The notes under the pieces: model-generated
Databases searched by the model: none
The model's input: the letters and a program-made list of their open reading frames with translations, nothing else
Told to the model about the DNA's origin: nothing
NCBI GenBank assembly: GCA_944470555.2
Contig: OX104127.1
Location: 159,439,276-159,503,275 of the forward strand
Direction: 5' to 3'
Source of the DNA: Heterobilharzia americana
Taxonomy: Eukaryota; Platyhelminthes; Trematoda; Strigeidida; Schistosomatidae
DNA length: 64,000 bases
Shown: in pieces, positions 33,301 through 45,480 of the stretch
How positions within the stretch are numbered: the stretch's first letter is position 1
How the letters are laid out: the number at the start of each line of letters is the position of its first letter
Position numbers and translations under genes: made by a program

Positions 33301-36300
33301 GCCTCTACTTTAAAAGGTGACGAGCTGGTTAGACTACTTCTTTTTTGTTTTTTGCGTTGACATGCGGTTTTGTCCTGCGCAATAGAAATATTTTTGAAGC
33401 TGTTATGTAGCCTTACATGGTCTTGTAATTTAACAAATCTTTCGGCGTCAGATGGAGTAGTGAACTTGAAAACTATGGAGCGACTGGACCGTGTTGACTC
33501 TTTGCAGAGGCGCTAACAGAAACAGTATATTTCCTTCATGCCACATGAATTTAATGCCTTTGTTTTAACTACATCCAGAGGTGGGGTGTCAGGCGTGCTA
33601 TAACCGATAGCCTATCCGAACGACGGTGATCCCTTCATTACCTTTGTTGCCAAGTAGTCTATTGGGTTTTCTACTCTCTGTAAATGGTTTTCGGCCAAGT
33701 TTTCATGCTTTCCAAAAAGAGGGACCTCTTCCATCACGCTCTAATGTTATCTGTTTCTTTTCTGTGGTCGTTAATACTGTTACGCGTGACCGATATGGTG
33801 TCTTCAGTTCTGACAAAGGGCGTGGGGCACACCAGTTCATCGAGATCTGTGGCACGCGGAGTAACAATGCTTCTATCACACAAAAGAGCACTGAGATGAC
33901 TGAGCCTTTGAGATAGATTTAAATGTTACTATAAATATATGGCGGTAAGTAGTCAGGCACGGCAGGAAATTCGCAAGTTGAAACGGTCAAGAACCACATG
34001 AAAAAGAAGCGTACAGATTCAACTTTGCCACGTCAGTCTTATTCACCAGAAAAAGAAATTCTGGGGTTTCATGGCTGTTAGTTATTTGTACCAAATGAGC
34101 GCCAAATAATATCGTGGGTTTCCAGTTCAGGGTTATTTTCAGAGAATTTACATGGCAATACTGCTGGCCAAGGTAATGCATCACTGCATACCGACATACT
34201 ACATGCTTCCATATATTTAACAGTGAAGAAATTAGAGTAGTCCAGTACGACTGCGAACAAGTTGAAGTTTATACTCATGGCCACGTAGATTGTAGTGTTC
34301 TGGAAGGTCAGATGAAAAACTCCCATTTAGAAGTAGGCTATTGCCTCTAGGATGTTTGGGGTTTGGCCTGAAACGTGGGAGCTAAAGATAGTGAAGGCCT
34401 AACACTGTTCTACCAAGCCAGAGAACTACGTTGAAATTATGCTGTGCCTGGACTTCAGGGTCCAAGCTCCATATTACAACTTTTATTATTGATAGTTTGC
34501 ACTCACTTTAGTTCGTATCCTAAACAGTAGAAAGTTTAGGTCGTTTTCGTTTTGTAGGTTAGTGATCTGGATGCATGGGCCAAAAGCGACAGCCGAAAGT
34601 CTGTTTTACGCGTGCCACAAGTGGTAAACTCTCGGGACCGAAGCATAAATATAGCTTTTGGTTATTAAATTATTTTAAGAAGTTTAAAGACACTCAACTT
34701 AATGCGCGGATACTTCTAATTTGAACGAGGGATACTCGGGCAGCTTTATTTGGCGCGACGGTGGGGTGGATGGCTTCGATTCATGATGACACGCCTTCCC
34801 GTTTACCAGTCTACTGAGCCTAGAGAGTTAGGGGTGGGTTGCTGAAGATATTCGAGCTTTTTCTGGGCTAATCTCGTGCACCTATTCAAAGGGTATATTT
34901 CAGTATCCTTCTGTTCAATAGTTGAAACCAGCCCAAGTGATCTCTCACCATAGATAATCCCCGTCTGAATGGCTACGTCACATCAGTGCGGACAAGACAA
35001 AGTTACACAATTAGAGTCAAATTTTAACGACTCACTGAGTCGTCAAAATGTACAATAAAATGAGTTCCAAGATCCAGTGCATAAATAAAGGTTTTGAGCA
35101 GGAAGTAGCTGGTTTCTGCCGGAGCGTTACAAATGGATAGGAATTAACGGTTATCGTGCGTTACATGGTTTATAGTCACCCAGTCCTAACGGATGCTTCT
35201 CAACCTCAATCACAGGGTCCATAGGAACGTTTTGTAGTCAAGCTATGTACACAAGGCGAATTCGCTTCCCGTTAAAATTACTATGTTTCTTGATTCTGAT
35301 GCCTTGGAAAAGCGGCCTGACATCAGCTAAGAGTCCTGAGGTAATGAGTGCTGTCTACCTGGAAGCCACACTTCTGTTAAAGACCTCAAGTAGCATCATT
35401 ACGGTAAGAAAACCGGTTAGTATGAAATGAGGCTCAGTTCTTCCAAGTTTTTATTGCTTTTCTTCCATCCGAAAAGTCACTTAGTCAGAATTCTAATTTG
35501 TTGAGCTTGTCGCAAAACCCTTGGTCGCAAGACCAAGAAAGAACGCATTTTGATAACTACGTGGGGGTCATACATTGGTAATATTGTGCTAATATGCTGA
35601 AATAAATGAGCCGGCTGTGTGTGGAGTCTCTAATTTGAAGACTTACGCACCGGGGATAAAAACAACAAGCGTTAGCTGCCTATTTCCGCTCGGCCAGCCT
35701 TTTTAATCTATGCAGGTAGGCTGTGCTGTAGTGTCTACGTAAGACTATGTACCTAAACATGTAAGCACTGCATACAGCGTTACTACTTGAATCACTGCAT
35801 AATGTAGCTTACAAGGTTTTCATAATTAGGGGTCTTAGGACCGGAACGGTAACGTAAGATATTATGTGAAAGTTAAACTTTGCGGTGATGCAGACGTACT
35901 GGTAAAAAGCCATGGCAGTCAATTTTTACAGCAAGTAGCTTGAAAGTACAGAAGTACTGAAATGAAGAGCGTCTTTAACAACATCTAGGTGAAGATCAAA
36001 TGGCGATATGAACTATCATATCGTCCTTACATGGGATTATTCCGAATTCGACAGGGCGAATCAAGAATAATTCATTAATGGCACGATTCTAGAAATTCTC
36101 ATCTGATCACCAGTGTAAAATAAACCCATCCCTGGCCAAAAATCTCACACTGGATAACCGCTCGGTGGTTAACTTGTAGTCCGAGTGGAAAAATCCGGAA
36201 ATTCTACCCCGCAAGACCTGACAAATGGTTGTCAATCAGCAGTTATTTGTTACCTAAACTACCGTATTTCTCAGATTTTTGGTTCTCCTCAGAAATCATC

Positions 36301-36825
36301 CTCCAGTGAATGTCCCTATTTGTCCTAGAGATGCGTCTGTAGCCCACAGCTAAACCTGTTGAACATATGTGGAGAATCACCTGACAAGTGTCCAGTGGTA
36401 GTTGAGAACGGTGTCTTATCTTCTTGTCCTATCCTCCCACTAATTTTACTACCGATGCCTGTAGTAACATTGCTTTTATCACCACTCTTTCAAACAGTTA
36501 GTGGTTTGAGCTTAAAAACTTGGATTATAGGGATCGGTATGGATTGATGAATCCTGCGCCAATTGTGAAAATGCCCTCCGCAACGACATCTTTAAGTGCG
36601 ACATAAGTCAAAGGCAAGACTTTTGTGCCTGAAGGAAGGAAAAGAGCGGCATCTCCAAATTACGCTGGCTAAACCCGTCAGCAGCAAGGGTATGATAAAT
36701 TCTACAACAGTACTTAGACTTCGAACGGTACTTCACGAACTGAAATGAATCTCCAACAGAATGTATGTGACACTTCAATAGCCGATGGCTGCAAGTATTA
36801 AGACAAACTAATTCCAACCCGATAT
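33301..36825. other. No gene recognised; probably decayed mobile sequence
   Basis: Continues the distinctive texture of the block. Frames are short and show no motifs or convincing splice-bounded exons on either strand. Confidence 0.35.
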
Positions 36826-38520
36826 CCAATATTGATAGTGCGAGCGTAGAAAACTGGTAGTTTTTGATCTCTCACGTGTAGTTCTTAGGGTTTGGTTCGA
36901 GCTGTTCGGTTCACTCCTGCAGTGGACGAGGAAATCCCCTCTGCTTTCTTGTTTTTAGCTTCTTGAGGTGGATGTTTGTGGGTTAGTAAGTTGTAATTTG
37001 TAGAGTGATTGGGAAGTTACGGGTTGCTAGGAAGTTTAGAGAACTGCCGTGACTCCTGTCTGTGTAGGTATCTGAAAGAGAATAGTAAGGTAGTGGTAAA
37101 AGAATGAAGAGAGAAGAAAGAAGAAATAATAATAAGGGAAGAGAAGAGGGAAAAGAAAGGAAGGAGAAAAAAGGAGGGGTGAAAAAGAGAAATAAGGACG
37201 AAAGAAAAATATTTGGGGGTTGCTCGAATGGCCACGTCGGTTTAGTTCCTGCAGAAGAATTAGTGGGTAATGTGGGTGTATTGAGGAGGGAGATAGTGAG
37301 TGGTAGTTAGGAGGGAGTTGGGGGCCAGTGAGGTTGGTGACCACTTGAGTACTTCCATGGTAGTCCATGCGAGGTGACATAACTGTCTGATCGTCTCTTG
37401 AATGAGTCGACTGAGGGAGTTATAACGATGTGTCACGGTAAGGCATTCCATAAAGCACATACCCCTAGGGAGAAAAATTTGGACCTGAGTATGCTGTTGG
37501 CTCTCTGGTGTGCTACCTCAATGGGGTTACCTCGTGGAGACCTCTGAGTTGCAGGCGAAATTGATTTGTTTGCATGGTCTGCCTGATGGGCGATCTTGTA
37601 GACCATAACAAGGTCACCCCTCTTCCTATGGTAACCCAAGGTAAATAGGTTGAGGTGTTTAAGTCTTTCAGGATACGTTTTCCCCTTAGCCCACAACTGA
37701 TTTTGTTGCAGTTCTTTGTTTTCTTTCGGGGAGATTAGAGTATCTCTTGAGTGTTGCAGGAGCCACCGTATTGAAGACCTCTAGATGCGGCCGCACGTAG
37801 GATTTGAAAATGGTGAGGAAGAGTTCGGGGGTGAGGGGCCAAGCTGTCTACGCAAAAACTGTAGGATGGCATTCGCACTGGTTGTCATACCTTTGTAGTT
37901 GGAGCTGGTGTCCAAGGTGTAGGAGAAGTTGAGCTCCAAATCTTTTTACATGGACACTCTGGTGATAACACGGTTGCTCAACATGTACTGGAAGTCGGTC
38001 GTACTTGCCTCATTTTTACTGATGTGCATTACCTTGCACTTTTCCAGGTTGAGGCCCAGGCCATTTTCTGACGACCAGGGTTCGCGTTGCTGCAAGTCCT
38101 TTCGTAGCGCTGTACAGTCAGCTTCTTCGTTTACCACCCTCCAAATTTTAATGTTGTCGGCGAAGAGGACGATGGGTGAGGATATTTTGTCTGCTAGATC
38201 GTTGACAAACAGGAGGAACAGAAGTGGTCCTGACGTCGATGGTCTCCACTCCGACCTTATTCTATTTACTTTGGTGCTGAACTGCCTCCCTTACAGGTAC
38301 TTCTTGGACCAAGAGAGTAGGGGTTCACTTATACCAGCTGACATGATCTTGTGAAGCAGTACTGTGGGTGGGACACTGTCAAATGCTTCGGCCAGGTCGA
38401 GAAATTCAACATGTACCGGTTTTCTGTTATCCCAGGTTAGTGTTCAGTCATCTCAGGCGGTTAGTAAGTTGGTGGCACATGGCCGACCACTCCGAAAGCC
38501 ATGCTGAGCAGTAATTGGCT
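36826..38520 (-). mobile_element. CR1-like retrotransposon, RT C-terminal half
   Basis: Minus strand, from the right: QHGFRSGRPCATNLL, FLDLAEAFDSVPP, SGPLLFLLFVNDLADKI, LFADNIKIW (the A-D-D box reads A-D-N), ENGLGLNLEKCKVMHI, then GKTYPERLKHLNLFTL, RRGDLVMVYKI and FFSLGVCALWNALP in the 37696-37433 frame. The 3' end is placed at about 36826 because the terminal ~75 bp recur at 27675-27755. It is distinct from the copy at 29-33 kb and also dead. Confidence 0.75.
37102..37210 (+). repeat. Purine-only-like tract (~110 nt)
   Basis: The plus strand is almost entirely A and G over about 110 nt, within the 3' region of the CR1-like copy. Confidence 0.85.
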
Positions 38521-38764
38521 TACTATTCTTATTACCGAAAACTGAAAACTAGCATTGGGCGTTGGACGGGCCCGGTTTAAATACGTCGCTACTTCACTGC
38601 GATTCAACTGGACTCATTGGATTACAGGATTGCCTGTTGAGTGATTACTAATACTTTATGTTGACTGAGCTTGTCACAGTAACTTGATGTCATCTTCGAT
38701 GAAAGTAAACTAAAATGAGGTGTTAGCTTTACTGTATTTTTTTACCATATACTGTCTCGTCAAG

Positions 38765-39154
38765 ATGAGCACATGTTTATTTGCTCAACATTTTTGGGGA
38801 GAAAAGCATTCAGGGTTTGATGCTATGTACCAGAACTTCAAGTTATGTTATCGTACATCAGCAGAGTTCGCTGAATTCTTGCGAGAGAGTTATTCTGCAG
38901 AGGACAATTATTACAAAGCACTGATAAAGTTGTCCAAGCAAGCGGGATCTTACAATACCACTAGCAGCTTCAAGCCCTGTTGGTCTCTTCTGAAGCAGCT
39001 CATAGACCAGATCTCTCAAGTTCATCTGAACATTGCTCAAGAACGTCAAAACCTGTCAAGGGATGTACAAAAGTATTTAGAAGAGCAGCACAAACGTCAG
39101 AAGCTAATAAAAGACACAGAAGCTTCTACACAGGAGGTTGTACATGCTTTCCAG
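38765..39154 (+). CDS. FCHO: FCHO F-BAR protein, exon 1 (gene continues past window)
   Basis: First coding exon of an FCHo1/2 homologue, the F-BAR protein that binds PI(4,5)P2-rich plasma membrane and nucleates clathrin-coated pits with EPS15, intersectin and AP-2 (family knowledge). The exon encodes 130 residues starting MSTCLFAQHFWGEKHSGFD, matching the family start (FGEHFWGEK..GFEVLY), then ELA-type F-EFLRE, YYKALIKLSKQA and NLSRDVQKYLEEQHK of the F-BAR helices. It ends in phase 0 at a GTAACT donor. The start is the first ATG; an in-frame GTG 45 bases upstream is not needed. A T-rich tract ending in AG at 38763-38764 lies directly before the ATG, so this may be a spliced (cis or trans) acceptor. 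Across the window the gene spans at least 18 kb in six seen exons. The C-terminal mu-homology domain lies beyond 64000. The symbol denotes the family; FCHO1 and FCHO2 are not distinguished. Confidence 0.93.
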
Positions 39155-41199
39155 GTAACTCATTCAATGTTTTTTACATCGAGGTGTCGATTTTATCGAC
39201 CTCGTCTCTCTTTTTTATTTTATCTTTGTTAATAACAGGTCCCAAGGAATCTTGTTGTATTTTCTTTCTGTCGCTTGAGCTGCTTTAATGCTACCTTCAA
39301 AACCTATTACGGATTAGGGAGTTTATATTCACCTGTTTGTGATCCGCCTATGCTTTTGTGATACTTTTGAACTATTGCGTATAATGAGGCTGTTTATTAA
39401 TAGATTTAAGGATGAATGCATTTAATGTAAAATGAATAAGTAGCAGCATACATAAAAAACAATATCGTGACTTATAAAGTCCCAGTTAAGTATCTTTAGG
39501 ACGTTTAGGAATATTGTTGAATCTATGTCGATCGAAGTAGTTCATGGTCCTTGAATTGGTTACATACGGTAACTACTCTATTTCATTTGGTTATATAATT
39601 ATTCACTGGCATGGTTGTCAGTATTTACGAATCATCACTTACAGTACCGAGTGCAGTCGGTCAGGGATTTTAGTTTTGTATTTATTTTCTGCTCATTAAA
39701 ATTCTCCATTGTCTACATATTTTTTGTGATTTTACTAACTATCAATCAGCAAGTATTCCACTCACACCAGATACTTGAAAATCTAAGCATTTATGGGCGA
39801 AATTTCCAATAGAAGTTAAATACCTCGATCAGTGATTCGGAGCTGTACGTTAAGGTCAGATGTATGTTAGTAGATGTAGTAAAATCGTAGAACTTCAGTG
39901 ATTAAAGCGGTTAGATTGTATGTTACTGTTTATTTAGCATCCGCATTGCTTTAGTAAGCTAGTTTAAACTGTTAGACGGTCGGAACATCAAAAACTTTAG
40001 TAAAATTATCCAGATATATTAAGAGCCTGTGAAAATTTTTTGGCGAGACATCAGACTATCTATCAGAAAACGAGTATCCTGTGTACCAATTCTTTATATT
40101 CAATTACACGGCTGTAAAACGACATCTAAAAATAGGTGTAAAAAAGCGTCAGGTTTTGACCACGTATTTTACTAGAATTATTCGTATGAAGTGGAAATCT
40201 TACAGTCAACAATACTGAGGTTGGGCGTATTGTACTAAATAAGAATAGCAGATCAGTAGGATTTTGTGAATCTACAGTGATTGAAGTGACTTGGTGACCA
40301 AAAGTACCCGGCATGTTACCAAGTAGTTAAAATACACAAGATAATACGTGAACTAGAATTTAAATGCAACCATCACCTTGTATTTGATTGACGTAGTAGT
40401 TTAATGGATATCTTCGGTCGGTTTAATGTTGCGTTGCAGGTCTCGACCCATCAACAACCTCAACGTGCTATGTTGACCAAATTAGGATTTTACTTGCCGT
40501 CTAACTTTGATACCTACTTTGTCTTTTCGCTGCTAAAATGCACTTCCTATGTGATGCTGTGTTGCACACAGTTGCACATATTTTGAGTTTAGTTGTTCGG
40601 GCTATGTTACAAGTATCTAAAGGACTGTGTGGACATCTAATCTAAAGTATTATTGTTTTAAAGGTGGATAGTAACCTAAGTAACCAGAGGTTTGATATTT
40701 GAGGCGTAATTCCTTTCTTGGTTTGACGATAGCATTTGACTTCTTTCATTAAAAGCCTATGGTGATTTCTTTCACTGAAGTAGGTGCGAATGACTTTATT
40801 AAAGTTTTGATACAGAACATTCATAATAATTGCAGACCCTGGGGCAACCATTGTTTGAAGATGTGTATACATCGAGTAGTTGCTATCAGCTATGTTCATT
40901 CATTTTTCAACTTTCCCGTAGGCATATTTTTTTAGTTCACCGTTTACTTTCTTGAGTTGGTATAAATGAATTTCCTTGCTGGAGACTTTTTATTCGATTT
41001 CGAGTACACAGATGACATGGTCATCCTGGACAAAGTTACTGATTATATGTAGAATCTTATGAGCACAATAATAGCTTAGCAACATTTGAGATGCGTTTTT
41101 CTTCTTAAAAAAGCAAATTGATTCTTCAGGACTAATCTGTATTAATGATCTGTCTGACTAAAAGGATTGAATCTGTTGGTCACGGTGACTATTTTATTT

Positions 41200-41480
41200 T
41201 CCCGAAAAAACATCAGTCCTGGTTACTTGGTGGGCATTATCAACTCGACATGAATACAAAAGGTTTAGCTTGATTTCTGTAACTCCTGCCTCTTGTAGAG
41301 CCGGTAGAATATCCAACCACCTATTAGGTATGTGAACTAGCCAACAGTATACTCTGTTATGTTGTGTGCCTTTAAAAATGGGTCCATAAAGTTAGCATAT
41401 GAGAGAACCGGCCACCTTTTCCTTCGTCTCACCAGTCTCTTATGATCAAACCGCGCCGTGAAATGTTAAGGAAAGTAAAC
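41200..41480 (+). mobile_element. RTE-B fragment, degenerate
   Basis: Words match 8800-8950 (CATGAATACAAAA, then the segment giving TISTHLLG-like residues). Short and eroded. Confidence 0.45.
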
Positions 41481-43136
41481 GTTTCGGTTAATAGCATTAT
41501 GGATATACGCTGAATGAATTCACTGTTATGTGTTATGGGCGCTGAGCTATTGTCCACTGCAAACCACAATTTCATATGAAGTAGGGTTGGGTTAAAAAAG
41601 GCTAAGTTTTTCGAGACTAGAAAGTGCCACTAGTCAGTAAATTTATTTACTAAATCTGAATCTTGTGGAAAAATGTAAGCTTCTTCGTTGGTGTACGCAT
41701 AACAGCTAAATTGATTGGTCCGATACAGAATCACTCAGAATGACAGATGCCTTCACATTTGATCTACATCCAATTTATCAAGAAATGTTGAACAGAGAAA
41801 GAAATAGTACATTGTCTTGTGACTTTTTAAAACTTCTGGTTTCTCTATTGTTTTGTAAAAATCTTTCTTGTTGACCTATGTTTATGTGAATTGTGACAAT
41901 TTGAGCCCTTACCCAGCAATCTCATATCCTGTCTGTAAAATTCACTCTATGAGAAGGTAAGACTTTCTTTAGGAGCACATGGATTGTTTACTTATGGCGT
42001 AAGAAACTGTGTTTTGGAATACTTAACATTTCATAACAAATACCTTTCCTTCACAAAGGTAACGATCATTAGTGATCGATATTACTAGCTTTCTACTAAG
42101 TACTACCTGACTTCTGTCTGTCGATTCTTGTAAAAATAGCCTGCCACACCTTATAAGCACAGAAACGGCTAAGTTTGTGGGCTTGCTCCTGTTCTTAAAT
42201 GGGATAATCAACGCTATCATTCTTCAACATTAGAAAATTATTACTCTAGCTGCCGTGATATGGTGTCGGTAGGGCTAGCGAAGTCTGTAGGTTAGCCTGA
42301 TCGGTTTCCAACTACTCATTCTATCCACTAGTATATTCGCTTAGTGCATGACGCTGTCACATATCAAACCTTATGGTTTTGGCTGTCTGGTTTTCAACAC
42401 AAACTTCATTGGCACCATAGGCGAGCGGTCGATAAATTAACCGTTTAGCTATGCAAAGTGTTAACGGGAACCATACAAACTGTAAATAATTCTCAAATTA
42501 ATCTTCATGTTTAAGGTATATCGGTTGATCGAAGTCAGCTAGCCAGGTTCATTTGGTTTGAACAATTAAGCTCTGTGAGCTAAATTTGTCCGGGTACACC
42601 ACTGATGAGCTTTGTTCCAGATAAGCAAAACGGCTGTCTGGTGTTTGGGTCACTGACCTAGTTATTAAAATATACAGTCCAGTATTAATAGTTTCTAACC
42701 GCTCATGTTGTTCAGCAGTATATTTCTTTCTTGTTTGTGTTCTTTTTAGATGGGATAATCTGTTGATGTTATCTAATACACAGTACTTGTGTTGAACAGC
42801 TATGTGGTTACCCTTACAAGACATTTTTGTTTGGAACACTGAATTCTAGATTTTTAGCAAGTTTCAAGTAATAACAACACAGCGAAAGTATGCATAAGGG
42901 AAAAAGGAATCCCTGGGGTGGTAATAAGATAGCAATAAGATGTTTGAAATCTATATTTAAAGAAATGGAGAAATACTCTATTGCTTTCAATTTTCATCTG
43001 TTATTTATGCCTAACATCTAAAATATCTTAACCATTTAGTTGTCTCTTAAAATTTATTCAGACCAAAGACCATTGGCTCTATAGGTTACTGTCATTGATA
43101 AACATATATACCTGTTTGATGACTATTCTGGACTGT

Positions 43137-43139
<3 letters not shown>

Positions 43140-43189
<50 letters not shown>
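43140..43189. repeat. (AT)n microsatellite
   Basis: About 50 bp of uninterrupted TA units inside FCHO intron 1. Confidence 0.95.
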
Positions 43190-43191
<2 letters not shown>

Positions 43192-43440
43192 GTCTAACAA
43201 GACTACGTTTTTATTATCTATTGACTTTTCTTCTTAGCCATAATGTTTTAGTTGGTAGGAAAAGTCATTTGCAGATTTCAAATTAAAAACTATTGCTACA
43301 TCATTTCCTTTTTAGTGCTCTTCTCTCACTTTCTAATTATGAGTTAAGAAGTTAATTTGTTAAGGTTTTCTGTAGATCGTATTAAAGTCAACATGTAATT
43401 ATTGATGTGAAAAAAAATTATTCTTTTATTCGTTATTTAG

Positions 43441-43662
43441 ATAACTTCTATGCAACTTCAGAAAGCTAAAGAAGCATATCATTCACGTTATAATGAATAT
43501 GAACGTGCTATGCGCCTAGAATCTGGTTCTAGTCGAGAACAAGAAAAATTAGAGGTTAAACTTAAAAAAGCTCAAGATGAATATAAGTATTCAGTAGAAA
43601 AATATAACAATCTTCGCAATCAGTTTGTGAGTAAAATGCACATTTCATGTGCACAATTCGAG
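43441..43662 (+). CDS. FCHO: FCHO exon 2 (F-BAR, continued)
   Basis: 222 bases, 74 codons, phase 0 at both ends, acceptor AG at 43439-43440 and donor GTAATG at 43663. Encodes ITSMQLQKAKEAYHSRYNEY, LKKAQDEYKYSVEKYNNLR and FVSKM. This aligns directly after exon 1 with the vertebrate stretch containing Q-K-SKENY, KS/TKKA and VEKY..A..DFEQKM, so no residues are missing at the junction. Strongly helical and charged, forming the central coiled coil of the F-BAR dimer. Confidence 0.93.
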
Positions 43663-43959
43663 GTAATGTAAACTTACAGTACAGTTTATAATTTACTATT
43701 CTTGTAGTTAATTGGCTAACATTGTATTGTTCATGGATACAGACTTTATCATTTTACAGATGTATCTCAGTATTCAGTTTGAATTTATTCATAGACTAAT
43801 TTCTTAATCAATTCATGGGTATTAGTGAGAGTCAATTAGTTTCAGTCAACATATACTAAGTTTCAGTAACATTGTTTGCTTCAAGTTTACACAGGCTGTC
43901 GAGTGTTTCAATTTTTTGGATTGAAGGGGGTTGTGGAGATTTGGAAATATTTCAAGTTG

Positions 43960-44062
43960 TTATTCATCGAAGACTGACATCAGTTGGAGGAACAAAGGAA
44001 ACCTGGGAGCACTGGACAGTTGTTTCGTCCTAGTATGGGACTCCTCAGCAGTTATACGAGAA
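43960..44062 (-). mobile_element. SINE2 3' end, minus strand, in FCHO intron 2
   Basis: A 5'-truncated SINE2 that keeps the hammerhead and the trailing sequence (CCCAGGTTTCC, then the TGATGTCAGT-like end). Its tRNA-like head is missing. Confidence 0.7.
44009..44056 (-). ncRNA. Hammerhead ribozyme of SINE2 type, core intact
   Basis: Minus strand: stem I ACTG (44052-44049) with CAGT (from 44014). Core CTGAGGA (44048-44042), stem II GTCCCATACTAGGAC (44041-44027), GAAA (44026-44023), a short stem III (ACAACTGT) and cleavage triplet GTC (44017-44015). Predicted cut between 44015 and 44014. All conserved bases are present. It lies antisense to FCHO, in intron 2. Confidence 0.75.
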
Positions 44063-44429
44063 AGTTGTTAGAATAAATTTAAGTTTTCTAGTTAGAAATG
44101 TGGTAAATCTGCCTATTTCTGTGAGTGAATCAGCACTCTCTCTTGTAGCTCAATGAGTAAATTCATAATGTTTTGTCTGATAATGCTAACTACAATAAGA
44201 AAATGAATTATCACAACTATTTCTATAAATGCATCAGCATATCTACTAACTAACTTAACATTAGAACTTGAAAAGCTATTTATTTCTGGAATAGTTTTCC
44301 TCAAATACTTTTTAAAGGAATTTACCAGGAAAGTTCAAGTTTGTTAATCTTATTGTTCAGCGATTTGTTGTTTTCATAAGCCAAAAACATATATTTTATA
44401 CAGAGTTTGAGTCAAAATTTAGTCTTTTA

Positions 44430-44600
44430 GAGCTATGGTTCATTAGTGTAGACACTCAACTTTCAACCATTAGGTTACGAGTTTGAACTTAGCTCCACCT
44501 ACGAAGGTTACGGCAGTCACGGGGTGGTGTTTATATCCCTTACACAGTAGGTATGACTCATTACCACCTATTCCAAAAATGTGCATTTGGTTACTGAGTG
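44430..44600 (+). repeat. tRNA-like short repeat, degenerate
   Basis: A-box-like ATGGTTCATTAGTGTAG and B-box-like GGTTACGAGTTTGAAC about 45 bp apart. Too decayed to assign to a family. Confidence 0.35.
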
Positions 44601-44961
44601 CAGTTTAATTCTATTCGAATCCTATTTTAAGTGTTGTTAGAACTGGAAAGTGTAGTGGATACTAAATGCACATAAGTAGCGCATATCTAAACCAATCAAA
44701 TTGTTGCAGTTTTTTAACCTCACTAACACCTCGATCTACCTGTCTGTTAAGATACCTTGCTTAAGGTGCTCTGAGTTGATTTTGTTTTGTTACATTGTGT
44801 GATCGTCAAATTAATAGTTGCTCACCATCAGATGAATTTTGACCACATTGCCATCTGCAAGCGAAACGTAGACTTACTGTTGCTTCTTTTAAATTCTAGG
44901 ATTTTTGTTAGAAAGCAGGTTTAGTGTGTGAAAATGTTTCTCATATGTTGACAGAAAGATA

Positions 44962-45022
44962 GAATCAACGCACATATATGCACCGGTTCGTTACGAGACT
45001 TCACAGTAGTATACAAAGAATA
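44962..45022 (-). repeat. Repeat F copy
   Basis: Inverted relative to 59718-59823: TCAACGCACA, then TGCACCGGTTCGTTACGAGA and TATACAAAGAATAA. Confidence 0.55.
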
Positions 45023-45149
45023 AGTAAGATAGAACATATCAGAGTAGACAAAGAAGTCTAGCGGGAGAGGGTTAGTCAAAACACCCAAGCTTTAGAAGAA
45101 ATCAAAGAGTGCACAGATCTGTTCAATTGTCACCGATTTTCAACCATTT

Positions 45150-45480
45150 CATCAGAAGTTTTTAATCACTAATTCCTGTCGTCTCGGCGACCCCACTCTT
45201 CATATGGCTCAGACCAACAGTCAGAGACTTTATGGACTGGTGTCAAGTCTTAGTCTGGGCACTCTGAACCCTCTTCCAATTTAATCCAACTTCACCTAGC
45301 ATCGGACGTCGAGGTCGGTGGTGGCTTGATATGCACAACATATGTCCAAGCCACCTGGATTAAAATTCCATTGAAACCTCCGTATTGCTCACATGGTGGT
45401 TCGGAATTTGAAGGTGATGTTTTTCGGTGAAATACTTTGAAGCTTTCATATAAATTGATTTTTGGCTTCATAACAACCTA
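45150..45480 (-). mobile_element. RTE-B 3' fragment
   Basis: The minus strand matches 6740-7140 of the RTE-B copy: GCTC.GACCAACAGTCAGAGAC, the conserved TTGCTCACATGGTGG word, then a decayed continuation. In FCHO intron 2. Confidence 0.65.

Larger units (their letters stand above)
39155..43440. other. FCHO intron 1
   Basis: A 4.3-kb intron, GTAACT donor and TATTTAG acceptor. Mostly unrecognised AT-rich sequence, plus a decayed RTE-B fragment near 41.2 kb and an AT microsatellite at 43.1 kb. Confidence 0.8.

Noticed and set aside
38720..38764. Upstream in-frame GTG as FCHO start
   Set aside because: Not ATG, encodes a residue stretch absent from the family, and overlaps an acceptor-like tract.
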